Positions 1-8,950 of a DNA stretch of 64,000 nucleotides are shown piece by piece. The stretch is from the NCBI GenBank assembly GCA_900467745.1, contig UBQW01000024.1:1-64000 (forward strand), written 5' to 3'. The notes under the pieces were generated by a model. That model was not told the origin of the DNA. It did no database searches and saw nothing but the letters and a program-made list of their open reading frames with translations. Both the position numbers and the translations under genes were made by a program. This stretch comes from Hyphomicrobiales bacterium. Lineage in GTDB: Bacteria; Pseudomonadota; Alphaproteobacteria; Rhizobiales; Rhizobiaceae. The stretch's first letter is position 1. The number at the start of each line of letters is the position of its first letter.

Positions 1-186
1 CGCCCGCCCCGCCCGCGCCCTCCCCATGAAGAACCGATGCCGCCGCAGCGGCCAGGTGGCATCTGCACGCGCGAATATCGCCCCGTTTGCGGCGAGCGCG
101 GCAGACAGATCAGAACATTTTCGAATTCATGCGAGGCAGGCAATGCGGGCTTCCGCATCGTCGGTCAGGGCGAATGCCGCCGCTGA
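1..186 (+). CDS. Kazal-type domain protein, C-terminal fragment (5' end outside window)
   Basis: Frame 1 is open from the first base to a TGA at 184-186 and enters from the left, so only the C-terminus is visible. It starts with a proline/arginine-rich linker of about 20 residues. A compact cysteine module follows: Cys at codon 22 (64-66), then a Cys in a PVCG segment, a Cys after TFSN, and a Cys in a final GEC just before the stop. The order C...PVCG...TFSN-C-A...AG...GEC is that of short bacterial Kazal-type protease-inhibitor-like domains, which are secreted or periplasmic in known cases. The start, any signal peptide and the target are not visible, so inhibitor activity is inference. Confidence 0.6.
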   Translation, partial: RPPRPRPPHEEPMPPQRPGGICTREYRPVCGERGRQIRTFSNSCEAGNAGFRIVGQGECRR

Positions 187-212
187 TTATGCTGACTCTC
201 TAACGAGCAGCA

Positions 213-242
213 CGTTTCCGGCCCACGGACGGAGCCGGAAAC
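213..242. terminator. Possible bidirectional hairpin between convergent genes
   Basis: A perfect 10-bp inverted repeat (CGTTTCCGGC at 213-222, GCCGGAAACG at 233-242) with a 10-nt loop lies between the end of the Kazal-type gene and the end of the gene on the other strand. Neither side carries a clear T-run, so terminator function is inferred from position and stem strength. Confidence 0.35.
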
Positions 243-252
243 GACTTGGAGC

Positions 253-1704
253 TCAGTTCGCGCCCTTGATCACCTGGCCATTGACCGTGATCGAACCATC
301 GCGTGCGACGCTAACGTCCCAGCGCTGACGACCATCCGGATCGGTCTTGCCGAAGCCCTTGACCATCATCAGGCCGAAGGACACCTGGTTGAGGTCGGGA
401 TTGCTCTTGGCCAATTCCTGGATCGCGGTGATCGTCTTGTCGAAATCGCGCGCGACGATCGACGCGTTCAACGAATAGGCCGTGGTCGACTCCGGAATGC
501 CGCGAACTTCACCCGAGATCTCGGCGTCATAGACGCTGGAGCGCGCCGAAATCTTCGGGAAGGCAACGACGAACTCGCCATTGGTCAGGAGCTTCTCGAA
601 AGCCTTATCGCTCTCCGCCTTGCTCTTCTTGTCGTCTGTGAAATCGACCTTCATCAGCTCGTCGCCGACAGCCGCGATGTTGAGTTCCGGAAAGGCGAAC
701 TGCATGTCCACCTCTTCGGGAACGAAGGGCGCGTACATCTCGGGCAGCAATGCGCTGTTGAAGCTGATCTGTTTCGCCGCCATGCCAACATCGAACCGCA
801 TCGCATCGCTTGGGCCGCTCATGCCGATCGTGTAATCGACGCTGTCGGCGCCACCGCTGCCGGCCACGCTCGACACGTTGACCTTGTTAAGGGTCACCGT
901 CTCGTTGAGGCTCGACATCAACGGGAACGACTTGCGCAGCAGTTCCTTGAGCTTTTCGCTCTCGGCGCGCTTCAGCTTCTTCTCATCGGCATGTTCGAGG
1001 ATGAAGGCGAGGATTTCGCGGAAATCGTTGACGGAAACGCCGTTCACGGCAGCCGCGAAATCCACCGTGTCGGCGCGGATTTCGACCGGCGGCACGTCCT
1101 TGCCGCTGATCTTCTCGACAAAGCCGTTCATCGTGCCGCTGCCGGCGAAATTGGTGCGCCCCTGCATCTCGCCGTCCGACGAGGTCATCTTGTAGGTCGA
1201 CGATCCGGTCTCGACGCTCACCTCTTCCTTCTCTGTCTTCGACGAGAAGCGGAGCGCCTTACTGGAGAAGTCGCCGGACTTCAGATAGCTGATCGCCGGG
1301 TCGAAGACGCCGTTCGAAATAAGGGAATCGATGACATAGGTGAATTCGGTGTTCGGCTGGCCGGGTGCCTTGAAGGTACCTGTGACGTCGAGCGAGTTGT
1401 TGCCCTCGATCGTCCACAGGCCGCTCTCTTCAGGCGTTGCGAAGATCGACCAGGGGTTCAGGCCTTTGACGGAGAAATTCTTCGGGTCGGCCTTCTTCAG
1501 CAGCGCCGCGAAGTCATAAATGATCTCGTAGCGTGTGCCGGCCGGGTTGACGGTCACGAAACCCTTGGCTGCGTCCTTCGGCAGGAGCCGCGACAGGTTC
1601 GCCTCGATTTCCTTGGCGCCCTTCTGGTTGATATCGACAGCCTGAGACGTCGAAACCAAACCGAGAAGAACGACAGCCGTCGCCGTTAGGGTCTTGAGTT
1701 GCAT
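253..1704 (-). CDS. Exported protein of unknown function, 483 aa
   Basis: I do not recognise the family with confidence. The frame is open to 1899, but the start at 1704 is preferred because it begins a classical signal peptide: MQLK, a hydrophobic core, and an Ala-x-Ala-like SQA site near residue 22. The 65 residues upstream are arginine/cysteine-rich and unlike a secreted N-terminus. The mature part has no membrane segment and is lysine/glutamate- and serine-rich with alternating beta-strand-like stretches, suggesting a soluble periplasmic or lipid-facing protein. It lies 82 bp downstream of the MHYT-GGDEF-EAL gene on the same strand, so co-transcription is possible but not required. Confidence 0.75.
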   Translation of the reverse strand: MQLKTLTATAVVLLGLVSTSQAVDINQKGAKEIEANLSRLLPKDAAKGFVTVNPAGTRYEIIYDFAALLKKADPKNFSVKGLNPWSIFATPEESGLWTIEGNNSLDVTGTFKAPGQPNTEFTYVIDSLISNGVFDPAISYLKSGDFSSKALRFSSKTEKEEVSVETGSSTYKMTSSDGEMQGRTNFAGSGTMNGFVEKISGKDVPPVEIRADTVDFAAAVNGVSVNDFREILAFILEHADEKKLKRAESEKLKELLRKSFPLMSSLNETVTLNKVNVSSVAGSGGADSVDYTIGMSGPSDAMRFDVGMAAKQISFNSALLPEMYAPFVPEEVDMQFAFPELNIAAVGDELMKVDFTDDKKSKAESDKAFEKLLTNGEFVVAFPKISARSSVYDAEISGEVRGIPESTTAYSLNASIVARDFDKTITAIQELAKSNPDLNQVSFGLMMVKGFGKTDPDGRQRWDVSVARDGSITVNGQVIKGAN

Positions 1705-1786
1705 GCTGAATTTCTCCCGTACGATTTGAGGTCGCATGTGACGGCTAGGCCCCCGCCCTGTCAACCCGGCAGTTGCATGCGCGGTC

Positions 1787-4567
1787 TCAGGCAGCGACCT
1801 TGCGCGAACGCATCGGCATCGGCCGGCCGAGCAGATAGCCTTGCGCCTCGTCGCAGCCTTCGTTGAGCAATATCCCGAGCTGAACATCCGTCTCGACACC
1901 TTCCGCGAGTACAGGAATGTTGAGGCTTTGCCCGAGCGCCAGGATAGCGCGGATGATCGCCTTGGCCTGTTCGCTGGTCTCGACCTCGTTCATGAAGCTG
2001 CGGTCGAGCTTGATCTTGTCGAACGGGAAGGAGCGCAGCGTTTCCAGCGACGAATAGCCCGTGCCGAAATCGTCGATGGCGATCGATACGCCGAGATTCT
2101 TGACCTGGCGCAGCGTCAGCAGCGCCCGGTCCTTGTCGACGATGATTGACGACTCGGTGATCTCGAGCTCGAGGCGCCATGGCTCAAGCCCGGTCTCGAA
2201 CAGGACCGCGTGCACGAGATGCGCGATATCCTGGTGACCGATCTGGACGGGCGACAGATTGACGGCGATCTTGTGCTTGTCGGCCCAGCCGGCAGCCTCC
2301 TTGCAGGCTTCGCGCAGCACCCATTCGCCGATCGGAACGATCGCGCCGCATTCCTCGGCAACCGAGATGAACTCGCCCGGCGGCACGTTGCCCCGCGTCG
2401 GGTGGTTCCAGCGCAGCAGCACCTCGTAGCCGGTGATGTCACCACTCGATACCGATTTCTGCACCTGGTAGTGCAGGTGCAACTCGTTGCGTTCGATGGC
2501 TAGCCACAGGTCGCTCGCCATCTTGCGACGGTCGCGGGCTGCCTCGTCCATTGCCACTTCATAGAAGCAGATGCGCTCGGAAAGCGTCGCCTTTGCGCGG
2601 TACATGGCAAGATCGGCATTGGCGAGCAGCATTTCGCCGGTCGACCCGTCTTGCGGATAGATGGCGACGCCGATGCTGGCGTCGGGGTTGATGTCGAAGC
2701 CTTCGATCTTGAACTCGCCCGTCAGGCTCGCCTCCAGCCGCGCCACGAAATCATGCAGATCGGCGATATCGGAAAACTGCTTCAAAGCCGCGAATTCATC
2801 GCCGCCGAACCGGGCGACGAATTCGTCTTCACCGAGAAGCGCGCTCATGCGGTCGGACAAGGTGACCAGCACCTGGTCGCCGGCGTGATGGCCGCGCTGA
2901 TCGTTGATCTCCTTGAACTTGTCGAGATCGATGCCGATGACGGCCACCTTCGTCCCGGCACGCTTGGCGACCGCCAGATCCTGCAACAGGCGCTCGGAAA
3001 ACTCCGAACGGTTGGGCAATCCCGTCAATGCGTCGTGACGCGCCATGAAAGCGATCTTCTCTTCCGAGAGCAGTCGTTCCGTGATGTCTTCATAGGTGGC
3101 GACCCAGCCGCCATCGAGAAGCATGTTCAGGTTCAGCTGGATCGACCGGCCTTCCGCCGCCTTGTGCACGATCGAACGCTCGCCCGATCTCAGCGCACGC
3201 ATCAGCTTGTCGTAGTGCTCGGACGCGCGCTTGGCCACAACCTCGGGATCCGAGAAATGGATCTCGTAGCCGATCGTGATGATCTCCTTGTAGGTCATGC
3301 CGGGGCGGATCGCACCCCGCTCGAATTCGAAGATGTCGCTGTAGCGGCAGTTGGCAAGCACGAGGCGTTCCTCGGCGTCGAACAGGCAGATGCCCTGCGA
3401 GACGTTCTCAAGCGCGAGATCGAGATTGCGCGAGACCTCCTTGAGGCGGTCGCGGTCGGCCTTTTGCTCGGTCACGTCCTTGGTGATCTTCGCGTAACCG
3501 GCGATTTCGCCGTCCGCACCCCAGATGGGATCGATCACGACATGCGCCCAGAATGACGTTCCATCCTTGCGGAACCGCCTGCCCTCTTGCTCGAACTTCC
3601 CCTCGGTGCGTGCCCTCAAAAGCGCGCGCTGCGGCAAGCCGGCCGCGCGTTCCTCTTCGGAGTAGAACCGCGCGAAGTCCTCGCCGATGATTTCGTCGGC
3701 TGTGTATCCCTTGGCTCGCTCCGCACCCGCATTCCAGTTGGCGACCCGGCCATCCTTGTCGAGCATGTAGATCGCGTAGTCGGTCACGCCCTGCACGAGC
3801 ATCTCGAAACGCGCCTCGCTCTCCTTCGTCGAGCTCTCCGCCCGCATCGCGAACAGGGCCGCGGCGAAGCCGGACGCAATCATCGACAACGAGACCGACA
3901 GCAGCGTGACGACCATGAAGCCGGTGGACATCGTCTCGCTTGGATCGATCGCCGGTCCCGGACCTGGCACGATCGTCAGTGCCGCCATGGCGGTGAAGTG
4001 CATGGCCACGATCGCGGCGCAGACGGTCGCGGCCGGCACAAGCAGCTTGCGCGCGTCAGCCTTGATATCGGGAAGCAGATAGAAGCCGATGGCCGAGATG
4101 ACCACCGCGCAACCCATGGAGGCAAGTACCAGCGACTGGTCCCAGAGCATGCTGCCCGGAAACTGCACGGCCATCATGCCGAGGAAATGCATGGATGTAA
4201 CGCCGACGCCAAACAACACGCCCGCGAAACCCCGCCGCACCCTGCTCTCCGCGCCAGCCGCAAACGCCACCGCCGCAAGCGTCGCGACAACGACGAGCAC
4301 CAGCGACGTCAATGTCTCCGACGTGTCGTAACCGACCACCACGCCGCTGTCATAAGCCAGCATCGCCACGAAATGCGTTGCCCATATGCCGAAGCCGCCG
4401 GCGGCACCGCCCATCAGGAGCCAGATCAGGCGCGCGACCTTGACTGTACTCCGCGCTCTTTGCAGCAGCGTCAGCGCGGCGAGGCTCGATAGGAAGCACA
4501 GGCATCCGGCCAAAACGACCAGCCTGAGATCGTGCATGTAGGCAATGCAGTTAAAAACGGTAAACAT
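1787..4567 (-). CDS. MHYT-PAS-PAS-GGDEF-EAL membrane c-di-GMP signalling protein, 926 aa
   Basis: The N-terminal 240 residues form a seven-helix MHYT sensor, with His-rich repeats such as THFVAM, MHFLGM and MHFTAM inside helices; this family is proposed to bind a metal and sense a diatomic gas. Two PAS regions follow (about 255-375 and 385-490). The cyclase domain carries an intact GGDEF at 588-592. The EAL domain carries EVL rather than EAL at 715-717 but keeps the other metal and base residues: NLSP, ELEITES, DDFGTGYSSL, KLDRSF and AEGVET. GGDEF makes c-di-GMP and EAL degrades it, so both activities are possible. The Ala-to-Val change spares the catalytic Glu. Met-11 is an alternative start. 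Likely inner membrane. Confidence 0.92.
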   Translation of the reverse strand: MFTVFNCIAYMHDLRLVVLAGCLCFLSSLAALTLLQRARSTVKVARLIWLLMGGAAGGFGIWATHFVAMLAYDSGVVVGYDTSETLTSLVLVVVATLAAVAFAAGAESRVRRGFAGVLFGVGVTSMHFLGMMAVQFPGSMLWDQSLVLASMGCAVVISAIGFYLLPDIKADARKLLVPAATVCAAIVAMHFTAMAALTIVPGPGPAIDPSETMSTGFMVVTLLSVSLSMIASGFAAALFAMRAESSTKESEARFEMLVQGVTDYAIYMLDKDGRVANWNAGAERAKGYTADEIIGEDFARFYSEEERAAGLPQRALLRARTEGKFEQEGRRFRKDGTSFWAHVVIDPIWGADGEIAGYAKITKDVTEQKADRDRLKEVSRNLDLALENVSQGICLFDAEERLVLANCRYSDIFEFERGAIRPGMTYKEIITIGYEIHFSDPEVVAKRASEHYDKLMRALRSGERSIVHKAAEGRSIQLNLNMLLDGGWVATYEDITERLLSEEKIAFMARHDALTGLPNRSEFSERLLQDLAVAKRAGTKVAVIGIDLDKFKEINDQRGHHAGDQVLVTLSDRMSALLGEDEFVARFGGDEFAALKQFSDIADLHDFVARLEASLTGEFKIEGFDINPDASIGVAIYPQDGSTGEMLLANADLAMYRAKATLSERICFYEVAMDEAARDRRKMASDLWLAIERNELHLHYQVQKSVSSGDITGYEVLLRWNHPTRGNVPPGEFISVAEECGAIVPIGEWVLREACKEAAGWADKHKIAVNLSPVQIGHQDIAHLVHAVLFETGLEPWRLELEITESSIIVDKDRALLTLRQVKNLGVSIAIDDFGTGYSSLETLRSFPFDKIKLDRSFMNEVETSEQAKAIIRAILALGQSLNIPVLAEGVETDVQLGILLNEGCDEAQGYLLGRPMPMRSRKVAA

Positions 4568-4957
4568 GAGATATCCGGACCAATTTGCCGTTTCGCTTTC
4601 ATATGCGGCCGCTTAAGAAACCAATAATTCCGGCACCCCAAGAATTCTTGACGATTGCTAATCGCAACTGTCATTAATGCTCCGTCAACGGCGGCTGATC
4701 TTGGGTTTTGATTGGCGCGCGGCGCGGATGCTTAAGTTGCATCAGCCTATGCTAAAGAACAGATGCGCGGCGTCGCTGCATCTGCACTCCTCTTGCGCGC
4801 CGCAACTCTTGCCATTCCGCCGCAACTAGACTATAGCGCACGCGTCCGCACAGACACCCTTGGAGGCAATGCGGATGAGGATGGGGAAACCCGCCTCCAG
4901 TTCAGCGACAGGCGATGCCTGCGCCGAGCTCTCCAAATAACCTCGGAAGGAAAAGTC
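4568..4957. other. Divergent intergenic region, MHYT gene / rplY
   Basis: This 390-bp gap separates the divergent MHYT-GGDEF-EAL gene and rplY. It holds a good sigma70-like promoter for rplY, an untranslated leader of about 115 nt, and a short inverted repeat (GGAGGC at 4862-4867, GCCTCC at 4893-4898). An open frame reads into rplY from 4763 but lacks a ribosome site and precedes the promoter, so it is probably untranslated. I see no clear promoter for the minus-strand gene. Confidence 0.5.
4809..4837 (+). promoter_or_regulatory. Predicted sigma70-type promoter of rplY
   Basis: TTGCCA (4809-4814) and TATAGC (4832-4837) are separated by exactly 17 bp. They lie about 120 bp before the rplY start and give a leader that includes the GGAGGC/GCCTCC inverted repeat. 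Match by eye only. Confidence 0.5.
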
Positions 4958-5566
4958 ATGAGCCACGAAAGCTACGAGCTCAAGGCCGAGGCGCGCGAAC
5001 GGGTTGGTAAGGGGTCCGCCCGTGAACTTCGCCGCAATGGTCTCATCCCGGCTGTCATCTATGGTGACAAGCAGGCCCCAATTTCGATCTCCCTCAGCAC
5101 CAATGAGGTAACGAAGCGCATCCACGCTGGCGGTTTCATGACCACCATCGCTACGATCGACGTCGACGGCAAGAAGTACAAGGTTCTGCCGAAGGACTAC
5201 CAGCTCGATCCGGTCCGCGACTTCACCATGCACGTGGACTTCCTGCGCGTATCCGGCAACACCGCCGTTACCGTTGCGATCCCGGTTCACTTCATCAACG
5301 AAGAAAAGTCCCAGGGCCTCAAGGTCGGCGGCGTTCTGAACATCGTTCGTCACGACGTCGAAGTTCATTGCCCGGCTGATGCAATCCCGGAATTCTTCAA
5401 CGTTGACCTCAGCGGCAAGAAGATCGGCGACAGCATCCACATCTCCGAAGTCACCCTGCCGAAGGGCGTGACCACGGTTATCGACCGCGACTTCACCATC
5501 GCTACGATCGTTGCTCCGGCAGCTGGCGTATCGGAAGAAGAAGAAGCTGGCGAAGCTGAAGCTTGA
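4958..5566 (+). CDS. rplY: 50S ribosomal protein L25/general stress protein Ctc, 202 aa
   Basis: Binds 5S rRNA in the large ribosomal subunit. The start at 4958 is supported by a GGAAGG ribosome site at 4945-4950 and the typical opening [19 protein letters not shown]. The N-terminal 95 residues are the L25 5S-binding domain ([15 protein letters not shown], then [19 protein letters not shown]). The C-terminal half is the beta-rich CTC/TL5 extension, ending in a glutamate/alanine-rich tail. The length fits the long L25/Ctc form, not the 94-aa E. coli form. It has its own upstream promoter and a strong terminator right after it, so it is probably monocistronic. In many relatives pth follows directly; here two signalling genes intervene. 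Confidence 0.96.
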   Translation: MSHESYELKAEARERVGKGSARELRRNGLIPAVIYGDKQAPISISLSTNEVTKRIHAGGFMTTIATIDVDGKKYKVLPKDYQLDPVRDFTMHVDFLRVSGNTAVTVAIPVHFINEEKSQGLKVGGVLNIVRHDVEVHCPADAIPEFFNVDLSGKKIGDSIHISEVTLPKGVTTVIDRDFTIATIVAPAAGVSEEEEAGEAEA

Positions 5567-5598
5567 TCCTTTGATCGCTTGAACGCTTTGTAAAGTAT

Positions 5599-5630
5599 AA
5601 GACCCGCTTTCTCCGGAAAGCGGGTCTTTT
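5599..5630 (+). terminator. Rho-independent terminator of rplY
   Basis: Inverted repeat AAGACCCGCTTTC / GAAAGCGGGTCTT with a 4-nt TCCG loop and a TTTT end, 33 bp after the rplY stop. It isolates rplY from the signalling genes downstream. Confidence 0.9.
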
Positions 5631-5753
5631 CATTTCTACAGAGATAAGCGCTTCAACTTCGATTAAGACATTTCGTGGAAGCATGCCCCATCGTTCCAGA
5701 GCAGGTTTTGTTCTGAACGAAGAAATTTCGCGGCAAGGGGCAGACGCAGGAAA

Positions 5754-8111
5754 ATGCATAATTCCGTTCAGAACAGATTTCTAGGAATCGTGTTCGCCGC
5801 ATTGGTTCTGCTCGTAGCCCCGCTTTTTGTTCTGTTCCTTTTCCTGTCCTCCGGACGCGCCGAAAAGGAAATCCGCGACCACATCTCCGTTCTTCTCGTC
5901 GCGAACTCGCAGGCGCTGGCAAAGCCGCTCTGGGATCTGGATGAGGACAGCGTCGCGCAGATCAGCGCCGCCGTCGTCTCGCAGGGCACCATCGTCAAGG
6001 TTCAGGTCCGCGACGCATCGGGCCAGCTTGACGTCACCCAGTCGACGATCCCCGCCTCCTACGACGGCGAACTGGTCGAAGTATCGCACGCCATCACCTA
6101 CACCACGCTCGACGGCCCGAAGAAACTGGGCACGATCTCGGTCTTCTATCCCGCGCCGGGCCTGTTTTCCGGCTTGAAGAATGAAGAGATCATCTTCCTG
6201 TCGATCTTCGTCTTCGCCGTCCTCATCGTCTTCTGCGCCGCCCTGATCGGCAACCGCATCGTCCTCATTCGCCCGCTGACGCGCCTGATCGCGGCAATCG
6301 AGGCGACCGGCCAGCTCGGCTCGCGCCATCACGTCGATTGGCGCTCCAACGACGAGATGGGCCGCCTTGCCAAGAGCTTCAACACCATGCAGTCCAAGCT
6401 GGAGAGCGAGGAACAGGAGCTGAAGCTCGCGCACCGCCGCGCCATCGACATCTACAATCTGACGCCCGCCATGCTGTTCTCGCTTGACGAGAACGGCCAC
6501 ATCACGGCCGTCAGCGACTACTGGCTCGCCGCCACCGGCTACGAGCGCGACGATATCATCGGCAACCGCTTCATCGATCTGGTCACCCCGGACACCCGCA
6601 GCGCCTTCCTCGGCCGCAAGGGTGAGCTGAATGGCGGCGCGACTGTCGATGTTACCGTCAAGTTCCTCTGCGCCGACGGCCGCGTCATGGACGTGCTGAT
6701 CCTGGAATCGAAGGCTGCCACCGGCGGCCAGGGCGGCCTGTCGCTGTCCGTCATGACCGACGTCACGGCGCTGAAGGCCTCCGAAGCGAAGAACCACAAG
6801 CAGGCGATCACCGACCATCTGACGGGCCTTCTCAACCGCCAGGGCTTCGAGACCGTGCTCGACGGCAAGATCCGCGAGGCCGATGCCGCCAACCAGGAGC
6901 TTGCCTGCCTCTTCGTCGATCTCGACCGCTTCAAGTGGATCAACGATAACCTCGGCCACGCCGAGGGCGACAAGGCGCTGCGCGAATTCGTCGGCCGCCT
7001 AAAGAGCAAGCTTGCGCCGACGGATGTAGCCGCCCGCCTCGGCGGTGACGAGTTCGCCATCCTGCTGCCATCCGGCAACGCCGCCGAGCGCGCCGACCTG
7101 ATGGCCGAGATGCTCGCCTCCATCTTCAACGAGCCCTTCGGCACCGACATGCATCTGAGCGCCAGCGTCGGCATCGCCATCTATCCGCGCCACGCCGACA
7201 ATGCGGCCGAACTGCTGCAGAAGTCCGACATGGCGATGTATGCCAAGAAGCGTGACGGCAAGAACGGCGCCCAGCACTTCGATAACGGCATGGTCGATCA
7301 TGCCCGCGCCCGCGCCGAGATCGAAAGCTGCATCGAGATTGGCCTGATAGAGGATTGGTTTGCCGCCTTCCTCCAGCCGATCGTCAATCTCAACGGTCGC
7401 GGCGTCGCCGGCTTCGAAGCGCTGATGCGCCTCAATCACCCGGTGAAGGGCCTGATGGCACCGGCCGCGATCATCAACGTCGCCGAGGAGACCGGAAAGA
7501 TCATCCGAGTCGGCAACGTCATCATGGAGAAGGCGATCGAGCATCTGGCGACGCTCTCGGCGCTGCCGGGCCTCGAGAACAGCTACCTCGCCATCAACTT
7601 CTCGCCGCTGCAGTTCGAGCCGTCGCTGCCCGCACGTCTGGCCTCGCTGCTGATGCGCCACAACATTCGCCCCGAGCGGATCGTGGTCGAGATCACCGAG
7701 GCGGTTCTGATGCACAACAACCCCGAAATCCGCAAGATCGTCAGCGACATGCGCCAGTTCGGCTGCCGCATCGCGCTCGATGACTTCGGCACCGGCTACT
7801 CCTCGCTCAGCTATCTCAACCGCTTCCCCGTCGACATCATCAAGATCGACCAGTCGTTTACCCGCTCGATCAATGATGCCAACGAGGATATCAGGCAGAA
7901 GAGCCGCACGCTCGTCGAAAGCATCACCACCCTCTCGCACAAGATGGGCTGCACGGTGATCGCCGAAGGCATCGAGACCGAGCAGGAATGCCACACGCTC
8001 TGCGAGATGGGGCTCGACTACGGCCAGGGCTATCTCTTCCACCGTCCGCAGACCGTCGACCAGCTGGCAAGTCGGCTGGCGGATGCGCACACGCTCGCCC
8101 GAGCCTCATAA
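5754..8111 (+). CDS. Membrane HAMP-PAS-GGDEF-EAL c-di-GMP protein, 785 aa
   Basis: Likely an inner-membrane c-di-GMP cyclase/phosphodiesterase. Two membrane helices (about 12-33 and 146-167) enclose a periplasmic sensor loop of about 110 residues, followed by HAMP (168-220), PAS (228-345), GGDEF and EAL. GGDEF is exact at 430-434 with a conserved DHLTGLLNR start. EAL is exact at 555-557, with NFSPLQF, EITEA, DDFGTGYSSL, KIDQSF and AEGIET all present, so phosphodiesterase activity is well supported. No RxxD inhibitory site precedes GGDEF. The next gene, a secreted binding protein, begins 20 bp after the stop, which suggests the pair is a sensor and its ligand-binding partner. Confidence 0.93.
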   Translation: MHNSVQNRFLGIVFAALVLLVAPLFVLFLFLSSGRAEKEIRDHISVLLVANSQALAKPLWDLDEDSVAQISAAVVSQGTIVKVQVRDASGQLDVTQSTIPASYDGELVEVSHAITYTTLDGPKKLGTISVFYPAPGLFSGLKNEEIIFLSIFVFAVLIVFCAALIGNRIVLIRPLTRLIAAIEATGQLGSRHHVDWRSNDEMGRLAKSFNTMQSKLESEEQELKLAHRRAIDIYNLTPAMLFSLDENGHITAVSDYWLAATGYERDDIIGNRFIDLVTPDTRSAFLGRKGELNGGATVDVTVKFLCADGRVMDVLILESKAATGGQGGLSLSVMTDVTALKASEAKNHKQAITDHLTGLLNRQGFETVLDGKIREADAANQELACLFVDLDRFKWINDNLGHAEGDKALREFVGRLKSKLAPTDVAARLGGDEFAILLPSGNAAERADLMAEMLASIFNEPFGTDMHLSASVGIAIYPRHADNAAELLQKSDMAMYAKKRDGKNGAQHFDNGMVDHARARAEIESCIEIGLIEDWFAAFLQPIVNLNGRGVAGFEALMRLNHPVKGLMAPAAIINVAEETGKIIRVGNVIMEKAIEHLATLSALPGLENSYLAINFSPLQFEPSLPARLASLLMRHNIRPERIVVEITEAVLMHNNPEIRKIVSDMRQFGCRIALDDFGTGYSSLSYLNRFPVDIIKIDQSFTRSINDANEDIRQKSRTLVESITTLSHKMGCTVIAEGIETEQECHTLCEMGLDYGQGYLFHRPQTVDQLASRLADAHTLARAS

Positions 8112-8131
8112 AAGCAAAAAGAGAAGCCGAG

Positions 8132-8854
8132 ATGATCAAACCACTGCTGCTTCTCGCTCTCCTGAGCCTGTCCCTCGCCGCTCCGGCACGTGCCGCCAGC
8201 GTCAATTTCGTCACCGAGGAATACCCGCCCTTCAGCTACCGCGAAGGCGACGCGCTGAAAGGCGCCTCGGTCGAGCAGGTGCAGATGCTGATGCAGAAGG
8301 CCGGCATCGATATGCATATCGAGATCATGCCCTGGACCCGCGCCTATGCCGCGGCCCAGGCGACCCCGATGACCTGCCTCTTCACCACGGCCCATAGCCC
8401 CGAGCGCGACAAGCTGTTCAAATGGGTCGAGCCGCTGCTGGTGGACGCCAACATTCTCGTGGCCACCGCCTCTTCAGGCATTCGCGAAACCGATCTGGAC
8501 GACACCCGCCGTTACGTCATCGGCACACATCGCGGCGACTACACCGAGAAACTGCTGAAGGAAAAGGGTTACGCCAAGGTCGACATCGCCAGCGACTTCC
8601 CCTCGACGCTGCGCAAGCTCATGAACGGCCGCATCGACCTCATGCCGATCTCGCAGATCTACTTCGAAAAGCTCAAGGTCGATCAACCCCTCGTGCGCGT
8701 CGCAACGCTCTCCTCCCAATCGCTGGGCATCGCCTGCGAAAAGAGCTTTCCCGAGGATCTCAGGGCCAGGATGCAGCAGGCGCTCGACGCCTTGATCGCT
8801 GACGGCACGCAGCGCGCGATCTTCGCCAAATATGGCCTGCATCTCCAGAACTGA
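8132..8854 (+). CDS. Periplasmic solute-binding protein (SBP family 3 type), 240 aa
   Basis: The start at 8132 gives a clean signal peptide with a leucine-rich core and an Ala-x-Ala cleavage site after residue 21; the frame is open further upstream but inside the preceding gene. The mature protein opens with VNFVTEEYPPFSYREGD, the usual first strand of family-3 amino-acid-type binding proteins, and keeps the two-lobed order through a C-terminal SFPEDLRARMQQALDAL...IFAKYGL segment. No ABC permease or ATPase gene lies nearby. It follows the GGDEF-EAL gene by 20 bp, so a sensory rather than transport role is likely; the ligand is unknown. Confidence 0.85.
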   Translation: MIKPLLLLALLSLSLAAPARAASVNFVTEEYPPFSYREGDALKGASVEQVQMLMQKAGIDMHIEIMPWTRAYAAAQATPMTCLFTTAHSPERDKLFKWVEPLLVDANILVATASSGIRETDLDDTRRYVIGTHRGDYTEKLLKEKGYAKVDIASDFPSTLRKLMNGRIDLMPISQIYFEKLKVDQPLVRVATLSSQSLGIACEKSFPEDLRARMQQALDALIADGTQRAIFAKYGLHLQN

Positions 8855-8950
8855 TTTTACCCACGATAGACACGCTTGCGCTTGACTTCGGCGCCGTTTC
8901 GCGGTGGTGAACGTGCTTGAGAACTTGAAACGTCCAGGAATGAACGCGCC

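Noticed and set aside
4763..4957. 65-codon extension in front of rplY
   Set aside because: It begins before the predicted promoter, has no ribosome site, and the family start MSHESYELK has one.
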